Made by a program: the position numbers and the translations under genes. A DNA stretch of 64,000 nt, taken from IMG/VR virus record IMGVR_UViG_3300017989_000057, positions 96,682 through 160,681 of that record; one strand, written 5' to 3'. Of this stretch, positions 17,629-26,413 are shown one piece after another. Within the stretch, counting starts at the first letter, position 1; every line of letters begins with the position of its first letter. The stretch comes from a virus. Under the pieces are notes generated by a model. That model worked only from the letters and a program-made list of their open reading frames with translations. It was not told the DNA's origin and did not search any database.

Positions 17629-18091
17629 TCTCTGCTTCCCTCACCTTTGCTAACCTAGTCTTTTCTCCAGTGTCAACAAAGATGGCATTCTTTTTGGGAT
17701 CAATCGGTGCTTGTGGCTGTTTTGTTGCTAGCGATGCACGATGTTCCTTGAGGTTTGCAAGGCGACCACGAGTCCATCGAACAACTTTGTCTTTTGTCTT
17801 CTTGGCCACCAATGCTTTAACGCGGTATTCTTTGATAACCTGGACCAATGCTGTTTGTGTCAAGGTGTCAGACAGGTCTAGCTCTTTGCCGAGATTAGCA
17901 ACGCCCCTAACCTCTCGTTTGTACTTCGGTGCCCAGTAACTTTGATCTGACCAAAATCTAGGACCGATTTTGGGATTGGTGTTGAGGCACACCAATTCGA
18001 TGATGTAATCACGGAATGCCACATACAGCCCCGGAGTAGTTGGGGATGCGTAGGGGTGCTTTTCGCTTTGTGGTTGGTGCCTTGCTGCCAT
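17621..18091 (-). CDS. hypothetical basic protein
   Basis: 156 residues, unrecognised and rich in Lys/Arg toward the C-terminus. There is no cysteine cluster or membrane segment. The middle part (WSDQSYWAPKYKREVRGVANLGKEL) contains aromatic and basic residues that could contact nucleic acid. Its stop overlaps the recA start and its start abuts the next gene, so it is probably co-expressed with recombination functions. Confidence 0.6.
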   Translation of the reverse strand: MAARHQPQSEKHPYASPTTPGLYVAFRDYIIELVCLNTNPKIGPRFWSDQSYWAPKYKREVRGVANLGKELDLSDTLTQTALVQVIKEYRVKALVAKKTKDKVVRWTRGRLANLKEHRASLATKQPQAPIDPKKNAIFVDTGEKTRLAKVREAENG

Positions 18092-18516
18092 TAACCATTC
18101 TGTATCAAAAGAAAACCAGCACTTTCCACAGTTCTTTCCTCGGTGAAAGAATGGTCAAACCTGGGTTGTCTATACCAAGCAACGTTGACCTTGCTTCCGT
18201 CGTAATAGCCTACACCGATGTAGTTGTACTGTGGGCCACCCCAAACGGCGTGTTGCTTCTGGCCGAAGAAGTATCCCTTCTGGCCCGGTGGCATCTTGAT
18301 GTCTATCCCTCTTGGACCTTGGAGTCGCAGGCCAGTTATAGTAATCCCCTCGTTTGCTTCCAGCCATTGTGCAAGTCGAGCCCAGGCGTGCCTCTGGTTG
18401 GGACGATCATCTTGGATCACCGTCCGACCATCGGATAACGATGCCAAGAATCGCATCTTTGGTGTATACGGAACTGTGGTGAACGATACCAGATTGTCGT
18501 TAACTGTTTCACTCAT
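18091..18516 (-). CDS. hypothetical protein
   Basis: 141 residues, no recognised family. A Gly- and Tyr-rich segment (KGYFFGQKQHAVWGGPQYNYIGVGYYDG) suggests a compact beta-sheet fold. No signal peptide, no metal motif. It sits in a run of small genes between recA and the FmdB-like gene, with one- to eight-base overlaps on both sides, so translation is coupled. Confidence 0.6.
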   Translation of the reverse strand: MSETVNDNLVSFTTVPYTPKMRFLASLSDGRTVIQDDRPNQRHAWARLAQWLEANEGITITGLRLQGPRGIDIKMPPGQKGYFFGQKQHAVWGGPQYNYIGVGYYDGSKVNVAWYRQPRFDHSFTEERTVESAGFLLIQNG

Positions 18517-18847
18517 TCTCCTGTCCTTTCTTGCGGTCTCCGTAGGGAGAACGATTCAACTGTTCATCAGCCCTCATGGATTCGCTAGGGGTCATTGCGT
18601 GGACACCCTTGCCAATGTCAAGAGCCCTATTGCGATCTGTGGGCTTGACACACAGCACTCGGTCGCTCATGTTGTCGGCGACTGGCTGTTCGGGTGTTTC
18701 AGCAACATCTCCAGCCACGAATGCATCGAATTTGGCACTCGCGGTATCCAAGAAAGCTTGCCGTGTCTTGGTTGTCCTGCGACCCAAATTCACCGTTGAA
18801 CTTTCCAGGAACGCCAAAAAGTCTGCCTTGAATTCATCGAAAGTCAT
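18509..18847 (-). CDS. hypothetical protein
   Basis: 112 residues, unrecognised. The N-terminal half is helical and charged (MTFDEFKADFLAFLESS), and the C-terminal half is polar and probably disordered. It overlaps the genes on both sides. Function unknown. Confidence 0.55.
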   Translation of the reverse strand: MTFDEFKADFLAFLESSTVNLGRRTTKTRQAFLDTASAKFDAFVAGDVAETPEQPVADNMSDRVLCVKPTDRNRALDIGKGVHAMTPSESMRADEQLNRSPYGDRKKGQENE

Positions 18848-19145
18848 TTCGAAATCTCCGTTGCGCCAAGAGGTATGGTGTCCTGTTCTTGCTGCGTAGG
18901 AAGGTGGTGTACTGCTGATAACACTCCTGGCTACATGTTCTCAGCCTCCAAAATAATCCGCCACGTTCTCTGTCCCGCTTGTGAATGTTGTCGTTGGTAT
19001 CCAGTGGGTTGAACAAGTCACCGTCGTTGGAAGCGAGGACAAGATATCTCTCGCCCGACCATCGTGCCAACACATCGAAGTCTGGCTGGACACCCTTCTC
19101 TATTTCGTGCGGTGTCCCGTTGATGTCAACGACGATTACTTTCAT
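18834..19145 (-). CDS. hypothetical protein
   Basis: About 103 residues from ATG 19145, whose last bases form the TGA of the upstream gene (ATGA overlap); another ATG lies three codons earlier. The N-terminus (MKVIVVDINGTPHEIEKG) looks like a beta-hairpin and the remainder is charged with two Cys (CSQEC). No family recognised. Confidence 0.55.
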   Translation of the reverse strand: MKVIVVDINGTPHEIEKGVQPDFDVLARWSGERYLVLASNDGDLFNPLDTNDNIHKRDRERGGLFWRLRTCSQECYQQYTTFLRSKNRTPYLLAQRRFRNDFR

Positions 19146-19474
19146 TTCTTCCATGCCTTGAACAACACGTCGGCCTCTGGGGCACCAGTATCGTCGTCTG
19201 ATATGTCAAATGCCATGTCGTCACTTGGGGCACCGGGATAGAGCTGTCCTGGCACCTGCTGGACATAGGAAAAGCCATTGCACAACCCACACTTGACCGC
19301 CACCCTGGTCAAAACCTGGGCCTGCGTATCGCCCTTGATACTCGCCAGTTGCAGACACAACAGAGTTGTGCCGCAGTCGGCGCAATCAAGATTCACGATT
19401 CCCTCGTTTGCCAAACCCTTCAGTTCTCGGTCACGGCCATCGGTCTGTCCAGTGCGAATTTCCGACTTGTCCAT
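19142..19474 (-). CDS. small zinc-binding protein
   Basis: 110 residues. DCADCGTTLLC and KCGLCNGFSY give two CxxC pairs about 40 residues apart, a plausible zinc ribbon. The acidic C-terminus (DISDDDTGAPEAD) suggests a soluble protein. It abuts the FmdB-like gene upstream and overlaps the downstream gene by four bases. No specific role can be read. Confidence 0.6.
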   Translation of the reverse strand: MDKSEIRTGQTDGRDRELKGLANEGIVNLDCADCGTTLLCLQLASIKGDTQAQVLTRVAVKCGLCNGFSYVQQVPGQLYPGAPSDDMAFDISDDDTGAPEADVLFKAWKK

Positions 19475-19815
19475 CAGTCCACCCTTCCTTCCTTAATGTA
19501 TCTCTCTGGATTTTTCAGCACATCTTTGTTGACTGGGCCATCTCTCCAGGGAGGCATCTCACCTTTATTCTTTCCCTCGCCAAGCCTATCAACTTTCTTG
19601 GGGGTCATACGCTGCTTCTTTGTTGTCCCGCCGCCCCTGTTGCCACGACACGGCGTTTCTGTCCCCTTGATGATGACAGCAGCACCACAGCAGATCAGCT
19701 TGACCAACTTTGGTTCGTGGCACTCAGGGCATTCTACGAGCGGTTCCGCCGACATGGCGTGAAACGCCTCAAACCCATGACCACACGCTTCGCACTCGTA
19801 TTCGTAGGTCGGCAT
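19474..19815 (-). CDS. FmdB-family zinc-ribbon protein
   Basis: 113 residues. MPTYEYECEACGHGFEAF with VECPECHEPKLVKL is the CxxC...CxxC ribbon of the FmdB putative regulatory family, typically with an ordered first 45 residues and a low-complexity basic tail as here. The ATG at 19815 lies only five bases after a perfect TATAAT on the same strand, so the transcript from that promoter would be essentially leaderless. Confidence 0.85.
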   Translation of the reverse strand: MPTYEYECEACGHGFEAFHAMSAEPLVECPECHEPKLVKLICCGAAVIIKGTETPCRGNRGGGTTKKQRMTPKKVDRLGEGKNKGEMPPWRDGPVNKDVLKNPERYIKEGRVD

Positions 19816-19820
19816 ACCTT

Positions 19821-19849
19821 ATTATACCTCCGAACGTGGCTTTTGTTCC
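19821..19849 (-). promoter_or_regulatory. promoter motif copy 1 (GAACA-N17-TATAAT)
   Basis: On the minus strand a GGAACA box and a perfect TATAAT are separated by 17 bases, followed by AAGGTATG in which ATG is the start of the FmdB-like gene. Three other sites in the window share box sequences, spacing and the downstream AGGTAT (see 30275, 43738, 45128). The motif overlaps the 3' end of the preceding lipoprotein-like gene. Confidence 0.75.
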
Positions 19850-20403
19850 GCGAAAGTTCCTTTTTTCTTAGCAAAGTATCCAAGATTTTGACGGTCCTTC
19901 TCGGTGAACGGACCACCGTTGGATAACTCGGCCTTCAGTTGCTCTTTAATGGCCTGTACAGCTTCCGGTGAACGTTTTCCAACCTTCTGAACCGCACAGG
20001 TTAAGAGGGTAAGCAGATTGCCACGCTTCATGAACGCTCGGACCAGCAGGAAACCAGCCCCAATGAAGATCAGGGCCATCACCCCAGTTCCAGCCACAAC
20101 CCAACCAGCACCACCGTAATTGATAGTATCCGCCTGCACGCTTTTTCTCCAGACGGACAATTCCTCAGCAAGCTGCGTCGTCTGCTCAATCTTGTTGTTG
20201 ATTTCGTCTACCTGATCGGCTACTACAGTGTTGTCGGCTTTCTGGTCAACGATCTTCTCAAGCTGCCCCATATCATTACGGATACCCTGAATCTCCGTCT
20301 TGACGGCTTCGGGTGCTACGCACCCTGGCCTGACGCAAAAGAGTAGGGCTAGGATCGCCGCCGCAAGTCCTTGCGATGCTGTTTTCGTTTTTGCTTGGAA
20401 CAT
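19822..20403 (-). CDS. membrane-anchored coiled-coil protein, possible lipoprotein
   Basis: 193 residues. An N-terminal hydrophobic stretch (QGLAAAILALLFCVRPGC) could be a signal peptide with an imperfect lipobox ending at Cys. Residues about 35-90 are a predicted coiled coil rich in Glu, Gln, Val and Ile. A second transmembrane helix follows (WVVAGTGVMALIFIGAGFLLV), and the C-terminus is basic. The layout resembles envelope-spanning lysis or exclusion proteins, but no family is assigned. Confidence 0.6.
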   Translation of the reverse strand: MFQAKTKTASQGLAAAILALLFCVRPGCVAPEAVKTEIQGIRNDMGQLEKIVDQKADNTVVADQVDEINNKIEQTTQLAEELSVWRKSVQADTINYGGAGWVVAGTGVMALIFIGAGFLLVRAFMKRGNLLTLLTCAVQKVGKRSPEAVQAIKEQLKAELSNGGPFTEKDRQNLGYFAKKKGTFAEQKPRSEV

Positions 20404-20807
20404 TTTCCATTTCTCCTTTCAAACACCTCGTTTACCAAGGCATCTGCTCGTTTATTGTCTTTACGAGGCACCCACTTGATCGTGTGGTCTTCTAGTTGCT
20501 CTAACAACTCCAATACACGATCTCTATGTCTCTTGAGTTCTGGTTTGTTGACCTTGAACACCTTGGTAACTTGCTTCACAACAAGCTGGCTATCTCCAAT
20601 GATATGCAGGATGTCGGCTCCAGCCTTGAGACTACCTTGTAGACCAGCTATCAACGCACGATATTCGGCGATGTTGGACGTGCCTGTACCGCACGTCCTA
20701 TGACCAGATGCTATTACTTCTGTTTCGTTTTCCGAATCAACAAGTAACCAGCCATACCCCATTACCCCTTGTCTTATACCCCCATCGAAATAAAGTGTTG
20801 CTTCCAT
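20349..20807 (-). CDS. rnhA: ribonuclease HI-like protein
   Basis: 152 residues. The RNase H active site is visible as FDGGI (first Asp), SNIAEYRALIAGL (Glu), HIIGDSQLVV (second Asp) and RADALVNE (last Asp). It belongs to the short archaeal/plant type without the basic protrusion. It would remove RNA primers or R-loops during replication. Its 3' end overlaps the coiled-coil membrane protein gene by 55 bases. Confidence 0.88.
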   Translation of the reverse strand: MEATLYFDGGIRQGVMGYGWLLVDSENETEVIASGHRTCGTGTSNIAEYRALIAGLQGSLKAGADILHIIGDSQLVVKQVTKVFKVNKPELKRHRDRVLELLEQLEDHTIKWVPRKDNKRADALVNEVFERRNGKCSKQKRKQHRKDLRRRS

Positions 20808-21325
20808 TAAATATCACCCTTCGTCGAAATCCATTTTTTTCTGTTAACAATATCACTTATGTGAGATTGATGTACTCCAAACTTTGTAGCGATTTGTTGT
20901 TGTGTATATGTGCCACTAGAATAGAGTTGTCGTATACAAATTGCCTGTTTGGGAGATAATTTTCTTTGCCCACTTTTCCATGATGTGCCATAGACAATTT
21001 TATCATGCTCATTACTAGATTGTGTTCCCCATCTTAAATTATCAGCAGCATCATTTGTTCGTACCCCATCCTTATGGCATACTTGTCCATTGGGGGGTCT
21101 AACACCGTGAAAAGCTTCACAGACTAATGATGCAATTGTTTTAGGCTTTTTCTTTAACATAATTTTGCGATAGCCGGTATGTTTTTTGTCAATTTGTGGT
21201 TTCATTAAATGCCATTTATTACTTATGTGGCTATTTTTACCTCTTGTCCAGTATGATCTAATATTGCCAAGACTAGATACTTGATATCCTGGAAAACCAA
21301 CCACATTTTTCCATTGTTCGGTCAA
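20807..21325 (-). CDS. free-standing HNH homing endonuclease with NUMOD4 and HTH
   Basis: 172 residues, markedly AT-rich against its neighbours. The N-terminal NUMOD4 motif is WKNVVGFPGYQVSSLGNIRS. The HNH core is VCHKDGVRTNDAADNLRWGT, and a C-terminal helix-turn-helix (YTQQQIATKFGVHQSHISDI) would give site recognition. It is inserted exactly between RNase H and the Cas4-like gene, with a one-base and a four-base overlap, so it is translated with them and does not interrupt either. Confidence 0.87.
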   Translation of the reverse strand: MTEQWKNVVGFPGYQVSSLGNIRSYWTRGKNSHISNKWHLMKPQIDKKHTGYRKIMLKKKPKTIASLVCEAFHGVRPPNGQVCHKDGVRTNDAADNLRWGTQSSNEHDKIVYGTSWKSGQRKLSPKQAICIRQLYSSGTYTQQQIATKFGVHQSHISDIVNRKKWISTKGDI

Positions 21326-22275
21326 AACGGAGTTTCCCCCTCTCCGACTTCAGTCTTTGCACCTTCACACATATCTCTGAAGAAACATCTCGTACACGCA
21401 TGTTCGTTGTCAGTCCTCTGGAAATAAGCTGGATTGTCTTTGTTTTCGAACGCCTCAGTGAGCAGCGGATATTCACTGCGGATGATACCCGCTTGTCTTT
21501 TCATGTGCTGCATGGTCACATCCAGATGCGGGGTTGCCCGTTCTCCAAGGTCTGCGTAGGCTGCTAGATACACAGGAATGATCACGATATCATCCGGCTT
21601 CTTTGCCCATCCTTGCTTCAATGCGTACATGGCATAGGTTGTGAGTTGGTCTATTACCGAATCACTCACTTTGCCAGTTTTCCAATCCAGCAGATATATC
21701 TTGCCTTGGTATCTGAACCCGCAGTCTATCTTTACCGTTACTTCTTCACCGGTATCAAATGTAAACTTCTGGAAATCCTCGATGGTCAGCCAATCTTCTT
21801 TCTTGAGTTCTTGCATGATTTTGAATAGTGGCATATCATAGAATGCCTTTAGCGATCTCAGAACCTTCTGTTTGTATGAATCTAATCGGGCTGGGTCTAT
21901 CTCTTCCTGATAGAAATGTTCTGCTAGGTTCACACTCTGCTTAGGGCTTACTTCCCACCTGCGATCCTTTGACTGCTTCCAGCCCTTCCGAAGTCTTTGA
22001 ATGGCATCTTCTTGCGATTCCTTTAGTGTTTTCCATTCACCGGTTTCTCTGCCGGATTTGATGATTTCTTCTATTACGTCGTGGACCACGGAACCCACAA
22101 ACATGGGGAGATTTGTCATGTTCTTGAGCATATAAGCTCGACGTTTCTCTTGGGGTGCAGAATTCAACCATCCAAGCCAGGCCAGAAAATAAGTCAGATA
22201 GTATTTCCATCCACATTCACGCAAGCATTTGACCCTTGATTCACTCCACGCATAAGTCTGTTTTATTTCACTCAT
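21322..22275 (-). CDS. PD-(D/E)XK nuclease of the Cas4/RecB type (second copy)
   Basis: About 317 residues from the paired ATG codons at 22278/22275. VTVKIDCGFRYQGKIYLLDWKTG is the RecB-family core with its catalytic Asp and Asp-x-Lys. Cys residues in VKCLRECGWKYY and ACTRCFFRDMC provide a likely iron-sulfur cluster. It is not close to the copy at 10764-11711 apart from motifs. Likely role: DNA end processing. It is flanked by two HNH genes. Confidence 0.82.
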   Translation of the reverse strand: MSEIKQTYAWSESRVKCLRECGWKYYLTYFLAWLGWLNSAPQEKRRAYMLKNMTNLPMFVGSVVHDVIEEIIKSGRETGEWKTLKESQEDAIQRLRKGWKQSKDRRWEVSPKQSVNLAEHFYQEEIDPARLDSYKQKVLRSLKAFYDMPLFKIMQELKKEDWLTIEDFQKFTFDTGEEVTVKIDCGFRYQGKIYLLDWKTGKVSDSVIDQLTTYAMYALKQGWAKKPDDIVIIPVYLAAYADLGERATPHLDVTMQHMKRQAGIIRSEYPLLTEAFENKDNPAYFQRTDNEHACTRCFFRDMCEGAKTEVGEGETPF

Positions 22276-22828
22276 CATTGTGACCTTTCCACAGCTTACG
22301 TCGCTTGATGGCACTAATGGTAGATTGAACAACATTAAATTTTCTGGCTATAGACACCTGGGTATGCGTCTTCAAAAGTTTCCTGATTTCAGTTACGTCT
22401 CTAGCCGTCAATTTGCTACAACCATGTTCTTCTCCGCTCGCAGGATTCTTGGGGCACACTGATCTTCCGTGTCTGACAATATCTGCTTTATTATCAAGAT
22501 TGTCCCCCCACGCAAGATTACCAACATGATTATTATGTGGATTGCCATCCAAGTGTCTTATCTCCGGTTTTCCAACGGGTGGAGGACCTATAAAAGCTCT
22601 AGCGACCAGACGATGAATTCGTTTATTTACCTTATGGTTAAACCCATCGTACATAGATACCATTAAATATCCCTTTGAGGTTTTCCATGGACGGAGAATA
22701 CGACCCACAACTGCACCACCATAACGGCCTATCCTTCGGACTCTGCCGCAATCCGAAACTTCATATATGCCCTCGTATCCCACTACTGGCTTCCAAGTTT
22801 CCCTAGTCACCTTTTTGCAACCTTTCAC
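22268..22828 (-). CDS. free-standing HNH homing endonuclease (NUMOD4-HNH-HTH)
   Basis: Up to 186 residues. The domains are NUMOD4 (WKPVVGYEGIYEVSDCGRVR), an HNH core (IRHLDGNPHNNHVGNLAWGD) and a C-terminal HTH (QVSIARKFNVVQSTISAIKR). The start is ambiguous: GTG codons at 22828 and six codons later are both usable. Its ends overlap the metallophosphoesterase and Cas4-like genes, typical of a homing gene that exploits host translation signals. Confidence 0.85.
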   Translation of the reverse strand: MKGCKKVTRETWKPVVGYEGIYEVSDCGRVRRIGRYGGAVVGRILRPWKTSKGYLMVSMYDGFNHKVNKRIHRLVARAFIGPPPVGKPEIRHLDGNPHNNHVGNLAWGDNLDNKADIVRHGRSVCPKNPASGEEHGCSKLTARDVTEIRKLLKTHTQVSIARKFNVVQSTISAIKRRKLWKGHNDE

Positions 22829-23996
22829 CGATACCGTCTCTGTTGATGTAATATGTTCTGTCCCAAAATGGGAAGAATTCTGGTGAAAAACGAGTGATGC
22901 TTCCCTTGATATCCTGTTGCAAGGTTACGATACAGAATCCAACGTGGGCCGCTAGTTTTCGCTTACGCATAAACCGCGTTTGATCCTGAGTGCAACCAGC
23001 CTGAACACAGTGGACGTTGCGGGGGAAGCAATACTCCTGCTTGTGGTAGTGGCCTATGATGCAAACCGCTGGCTTCTCTCCACCCTGGAACGACTCGACC
23101 AGCTTTTGGCTGGCGTATGAAAACGCATACGAGCTACCACCTCCAGCGTGAATCACCTTGACGATGGCTTTCCCTTGCGGTGCCCTCAGTTCAAAGTCGG
23201 CCTCCATATAGCCCATATAGATCAAGTCGTTGCGACCCTGCGCCTGAGCTTCTAGCATGAGGAAGCGACCAAATTCGATTCCTTCCCTCTGTTGGAACCA
23301 ACCTTCGTGATCGTCGCCGTCAACGAAGTAGGTGTTGATTCCTGGACGCGAAGGCCAATTGTCGATAGCATACTGGCACTGGTCGGCAATGCCGTGGGCC
23401 AGAAGTTCATGTGTGTTGAAACGGCATTCGCCGTCGATATAGTTGCCTGGGCAGAAGACAGTCGTGATGCCTCTTTTGGCAAACTCATCGTATGCTGCGT
23501 TGAGGACATCTAGTCTTTCTGCCTTGCTGCATAGGTGCATGTCGGCAACTACGCCGAATGAGATCGGCTTATCGTGGAAGTGATTTTCAAAAATAATACC
23601 CTGACCAGCTTGCTCTGCGGATTTGCCAAGCTGGATGGAACTGCCTCGCCGCATGATGATGTAGCCGCGCTCTTCCATGTCCTGGATAACCGCCAGCACA
23701 TCTTCCTCGGTCGAATGCATCTGCTCAGCGACCTTGGCTGCCGTTGTCTGCTTCTTGATCCGCCTTGCCACCTCTGACCTAAACAACGGATCACCTGGAT
23801 CAATGCCGACCTGGGGGATTCCAGCCATAATGGTTTCTGCCTGAGTGATCAGCTTCCTGGCCTTCCAGATCGTTACCCCCAGTTCCTTCGCCACTTCTTC
23901 CCGAAGTGTCCCAGTGCTGCCTGCTCGGTTATGTAGTCGAATGAGCCTGATTACTTCCTGAGTCTGTTCGTCTAGTTGGGGCTTCGCATTAGCCAT
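22803..23996 (-). CDS. winged-helix plus calcineurin-like metallophosphoesterase
   Basis: 397 residues. The N-terminal third contains two HTH-like segments (LREEVAKELGVTIWKARKLI and AAKVAEQMHSTEEDVLAVIQD). The C-terminal domain shows metallophosphoesterase motifs: VVADMHLCS (D-x-H), FCPGNYIDG (a GNxxD variant of GDxxD), VDGDDHEGW and IIGHYHKQ (GHxH). Could be a DNA-binding nuclease or a nucleotide phosphodiesterase. Its stop is followed by an HNH gene. Confidence 0.8.
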   Translation of the reverse strand: MANAKPQLDEQTQEVIRLIRLHNRAGSTGTLREEVAKELGVTIWKARKLITQAETIMAGIPQVGIDPGDPLFRSEVARRIKKQTTAAKVAEQMHSTEEDVLAVIQDMEERGYIIMRRGSSIQLGKSAEQAGQGIIFENHFHDKPISFGVVADMHLCSKAERLDVLNAAYDEFAKRGITTVFCPGNYIDGECRFNTHELLAHGIADQCQYAIDNWPSRPGINTYFVDGDDHEGWFQQREGIEFGRFLMLEAQAQGRNDLIYMGYMEADFELRAPQGKAIVKVIHAGGGSSYAFSYASQKLVESFQGGEKPAVCIIGHYHKQEYCFPRNVHCVQAGCTQDQTRFMRKRKLAAHVGFCIVTLQQDIKGSITRFSPEFFPFWDRTYYINRDGIGERLQKGD

Positions 23997-25778
23997 TTAG
24001 CTACCACCTTTCGTTATCTCACACACACCACTCGGGCAATCGTTAACCGCCGCTTCCTCTTCCATTTGTCCCAAGTGTTGTTTTGCTTCCGCTAAGGGCA
24101 ACGGGATCAATGGTGACTCGCCCTTGCTGCCATCCCGGTACACTGTGATTCCCTTGAGTTCTGCTATGTACTGTCTCATCTCCTGAGACAATTGATCGAC
24201 AGAATAATCTGTTGGAAGATTGATTGTCTTGGATATAGAATTATCGATATGTCTCTGGCATACCGCCTGCATGGCCAGATGTGCGCCTGGTTCTATGTCG
24301 TGGGCACCCTGGAAGTGTTTGGTTGATCTCTTGGCTTCCAAGAACCGCTTCAGTAGCGGATGAACAACCACCTCGACAGCCCTGTCTCTTTCCTCGTCCT
24401 TATGCATATCTTTGTGCTTATTGAATCGCCTCTCGTAAACTGGTTGGAATAGCGGCTCAATACCTGATGAGCAACCTGCCACGATTGATATTGTTCCGGT
24501 GGGTGCGATTGTTAACAAAGCACAATTACGAATACCATGTTCTCTGATCAGCCGATGATGCCTGCGGGGCAGGCACTTTTTTACGAATCCTGTTTTGACG
24601 TGCTGATCTATATCGAATGCATGGAATGGACCCTTCTCTATCGCCAAAGTGATGCTTGCATGGTAGGCTTGTTTCTTGACAAAATCCATCACCTTGTCTA
24701 CGATTTCTCTCGCATCTTCGCTCGAATACTTCAGACCCAATTCTAGCAGCATATCGTGGAGCCGCATTACACCGAGACCGATTCGACGATACTTCTGGCA
24801 GGTTTCCTGAATAATTGACATCGGATAGTTATTCTGGTCGAGCACGTCATCCAGGAACCTTACACTCATCGCCACGGTTTCTTCGAGTAAATCCCAGTCT
24901 ATCTTTCCATCGATTATATGGGTATGAAGATTGACCGCACCAAGGCAGCAACAATCATACGGTGGCATCCAAATCTCACCACACGGATTGGTGCTTACCA
25001 GATCATGGCGGTAAGAAATGGTGTTCATGGCATTAGCAAGACCGATGTTCAACACCCCTGGGTCTCCACTCTCCCACGCATTGTGGACAATCTTATCCCA
25101 GATGTCTTTCGCTGCAATCCTGCCACGCTCTTCGCCTTGCCATCTGAATACCACCTCATCTTCTTCGTCGAGCAACTTCAGAAAGGCGTCATCGATACAA
25201 ACAGATATGTTGGCGTTATTGAGTTCCCCTTTGTCTAGTTTCGCTTCTAGGAATTCCATAAGGTCTGGGTGATCGTAGCGGAGACAAAACATTAGCGCCG
25301 ATCTACGACCGCCGCCCTCACGCAATTCATTGCAGACAGCGTTGATGGCTCGCATGAGACTAACCGCGCCGGTAGCTTCACCGCCAGTACTACGGATGAG
25401 ACTACCTCTTGGACGTACTCGTGAAAAGTTAATCCCGACACCGCCACCGGTACCGGAGATAATTGTAACTGCTCGTAGTGCATCGCCCCACCCCTCTCTG
25501 GAATCCAGGTCGTCCGTCCACACAAAACAGTTCAACATCTGCCCTCTTGGTCGTCCTGCCCCACGCCATATTCGTCCACCAGGAGAGAAACGATTTGTTT
25601 GCAAAATCTCCAGAAATCTGGTAAAGTATTCGTCACGTTTCGTCCCCATCTCGGCATCCGAAATTGATCTTGCGACCCGCTCACAAGCTTGTCCGAATGT
25701 TTCTTCTACGTGAATAGCATATCTATCCTGAAAAATTTGCAAAGCAAATCCCTCTGGATTGTATACTGGCACACTCAC
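23997..25778 (-). CDS. nrdJ: adenosylcobalamin-dependent (class II) ribonucleotide reductase
   Basis: 593 residues. Cys84 in MLNCFVW and Cys266 in STNPCGE correspond to a substrate-side redox Cys and the thiyl-radical Cys region with its Glu. The glycine-rich GTGGGVGIN segment near residue 110 and LRYDHPDLMEFLEAK are typical NrdJ signatures. The C-terminal DCPSGVC (Cys581, Cys586) is the swinging redox pair. No small subunit or glycyl-radical activase is nearby, fitting a B12-dependent enzyme. It overlaps the HD gene upstream by four bases. Confidence 0.93.
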   Translation of the reverse strand: MSVPVYNPEGFALQIFQDRYAIHVEETFGQACERVARSISDAEMGTKRDEYFTRFLEILQTNRFSPGGRIWRGAGRPRGQMLNCFVWTDDLDSREGWGDALRAVTIISGTGGGVGINFSRVRPRGSLIRSTGGEATGAVSLMRAINAVCNELREGGGRRSALMFCLRYDHPDLMEFLEAKLDKGELNNANISVCIDDAFLKLLDEEDEVVFRWQGEERGRIAAKDIWDKIVHNAWESGDPGVLNIGLANAMNTISYRHDLVSTNPCGEIWMPPYDCCCLGAVNLHTHIIDGKIDWDLLEETVAMSVRFLDDVLDQNNYPMSIIQETCQKYRRIGLGVMRLHDMLLELGLKYSSEDAREIVDKVMDFVKKQAYHASITLAIEKGPFHAFDIDQHVKTGFVKKCLPRRHHRLIREHGIRNCALLTIAPTGTISIVAGCSSGIEPLFQPVYERRFNKHKDMHKDEERDRAVEVVVHPLLKRFLEAKRSTKHFQGAHDIEPGAHLAMQAVCQRHIDNSISKTINLPTDYSVDQLSQEMRQYIAELKGITVYRDGSKGESPLIPLPLAEAKQHLGQMEEEAAVNDCPSGVCEITKGGS

Positions 25779-26413
25779 GAAACCTCTCCCCCTTTTATTT
25801 GCATACTCCCGGCCCCACCGGGAGCTTCAAACGTTGGCTGATCTGTGCCGGGTTGTTGTGCAAGATATGACGCGACCAATTTCCTGAACGGCTCTATGAA
25901 ATGGCTACGATATTGTTGTTGGGCAGCATATGAACGAGAATCGGCGATTCGCAAAGCGAACCAATTGTCGATATTGGTTGGGCCTACCTCCGCTATGAAT
26001 TTGCGTATTGTTTTTTCTTTGGCGGCGATACTAACATCATACATATGCATTGTAACCAGACGGACCACCTTGTCTATTAAATCAGGTGATGCTTGCCACT
26101 CAGCCAGCTTGATTTCTGCGATGTTTGCAGATTCTATGGCGTGGCCTGGGAAGCGAGGCAGGGAAGGATCATCCATTGGTTGTACGCAGCATTTGCCAAG
26201 GTCATGGAACAGGCCCGACAACAAAGTGATGGGGTTCTTGGGCGTAACCAAGTCGATGACAGACATCGTGTGTTCCCAAACCGATTGGCCATTCCGTTGC
26301 ATAATCAGACGGCTAGCCTCTAATTCTGGAAACTCCCCATCCGGGGTAGCCCAGTAATCACTCGGCAAGCCTGAAGCTTGCATCCCACGGATGACTTCAT
26401 CTACTTTGCTCAT
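25775..26413 (-). CDS. HD-domain phosphohydrolase
   Basis: 212 residues. His in VWEHTMSV, the HD pair in LLSGLFHDLGKC and a later His/Asp in LVTMHMYD fit the metal-dependent HD fold, close to the HD part of tRNA nucleotidyltransferases. Probably hydrolyses a nucleotide or nucleic-acid phosphate. Its position between ribonucleotide reductase and a protease with four-base overlaps suggests nucleotide metabolism, but the substrate is unknown. Confidence 0.8.
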   Translation of the reverse strand: MSKVDEVIRGMQASGLPSDYWATPDGEFPELEASRLIMQRNGQSVWEHTMSVIDLVTPKNPITLLSGLFHDLGKCCVQPMDDPSLPRFPGHAIESANIAEIKLAEWQASPDLIDKVVRLVTMHMYDVSIAAKEKTIRKFIAEVGPTNIDNWFALRIADSRSYAAQQQYRSHFIEPFRKLVASYLAQQPGTDQPTFEAPGGAGSMQIKGGEVS

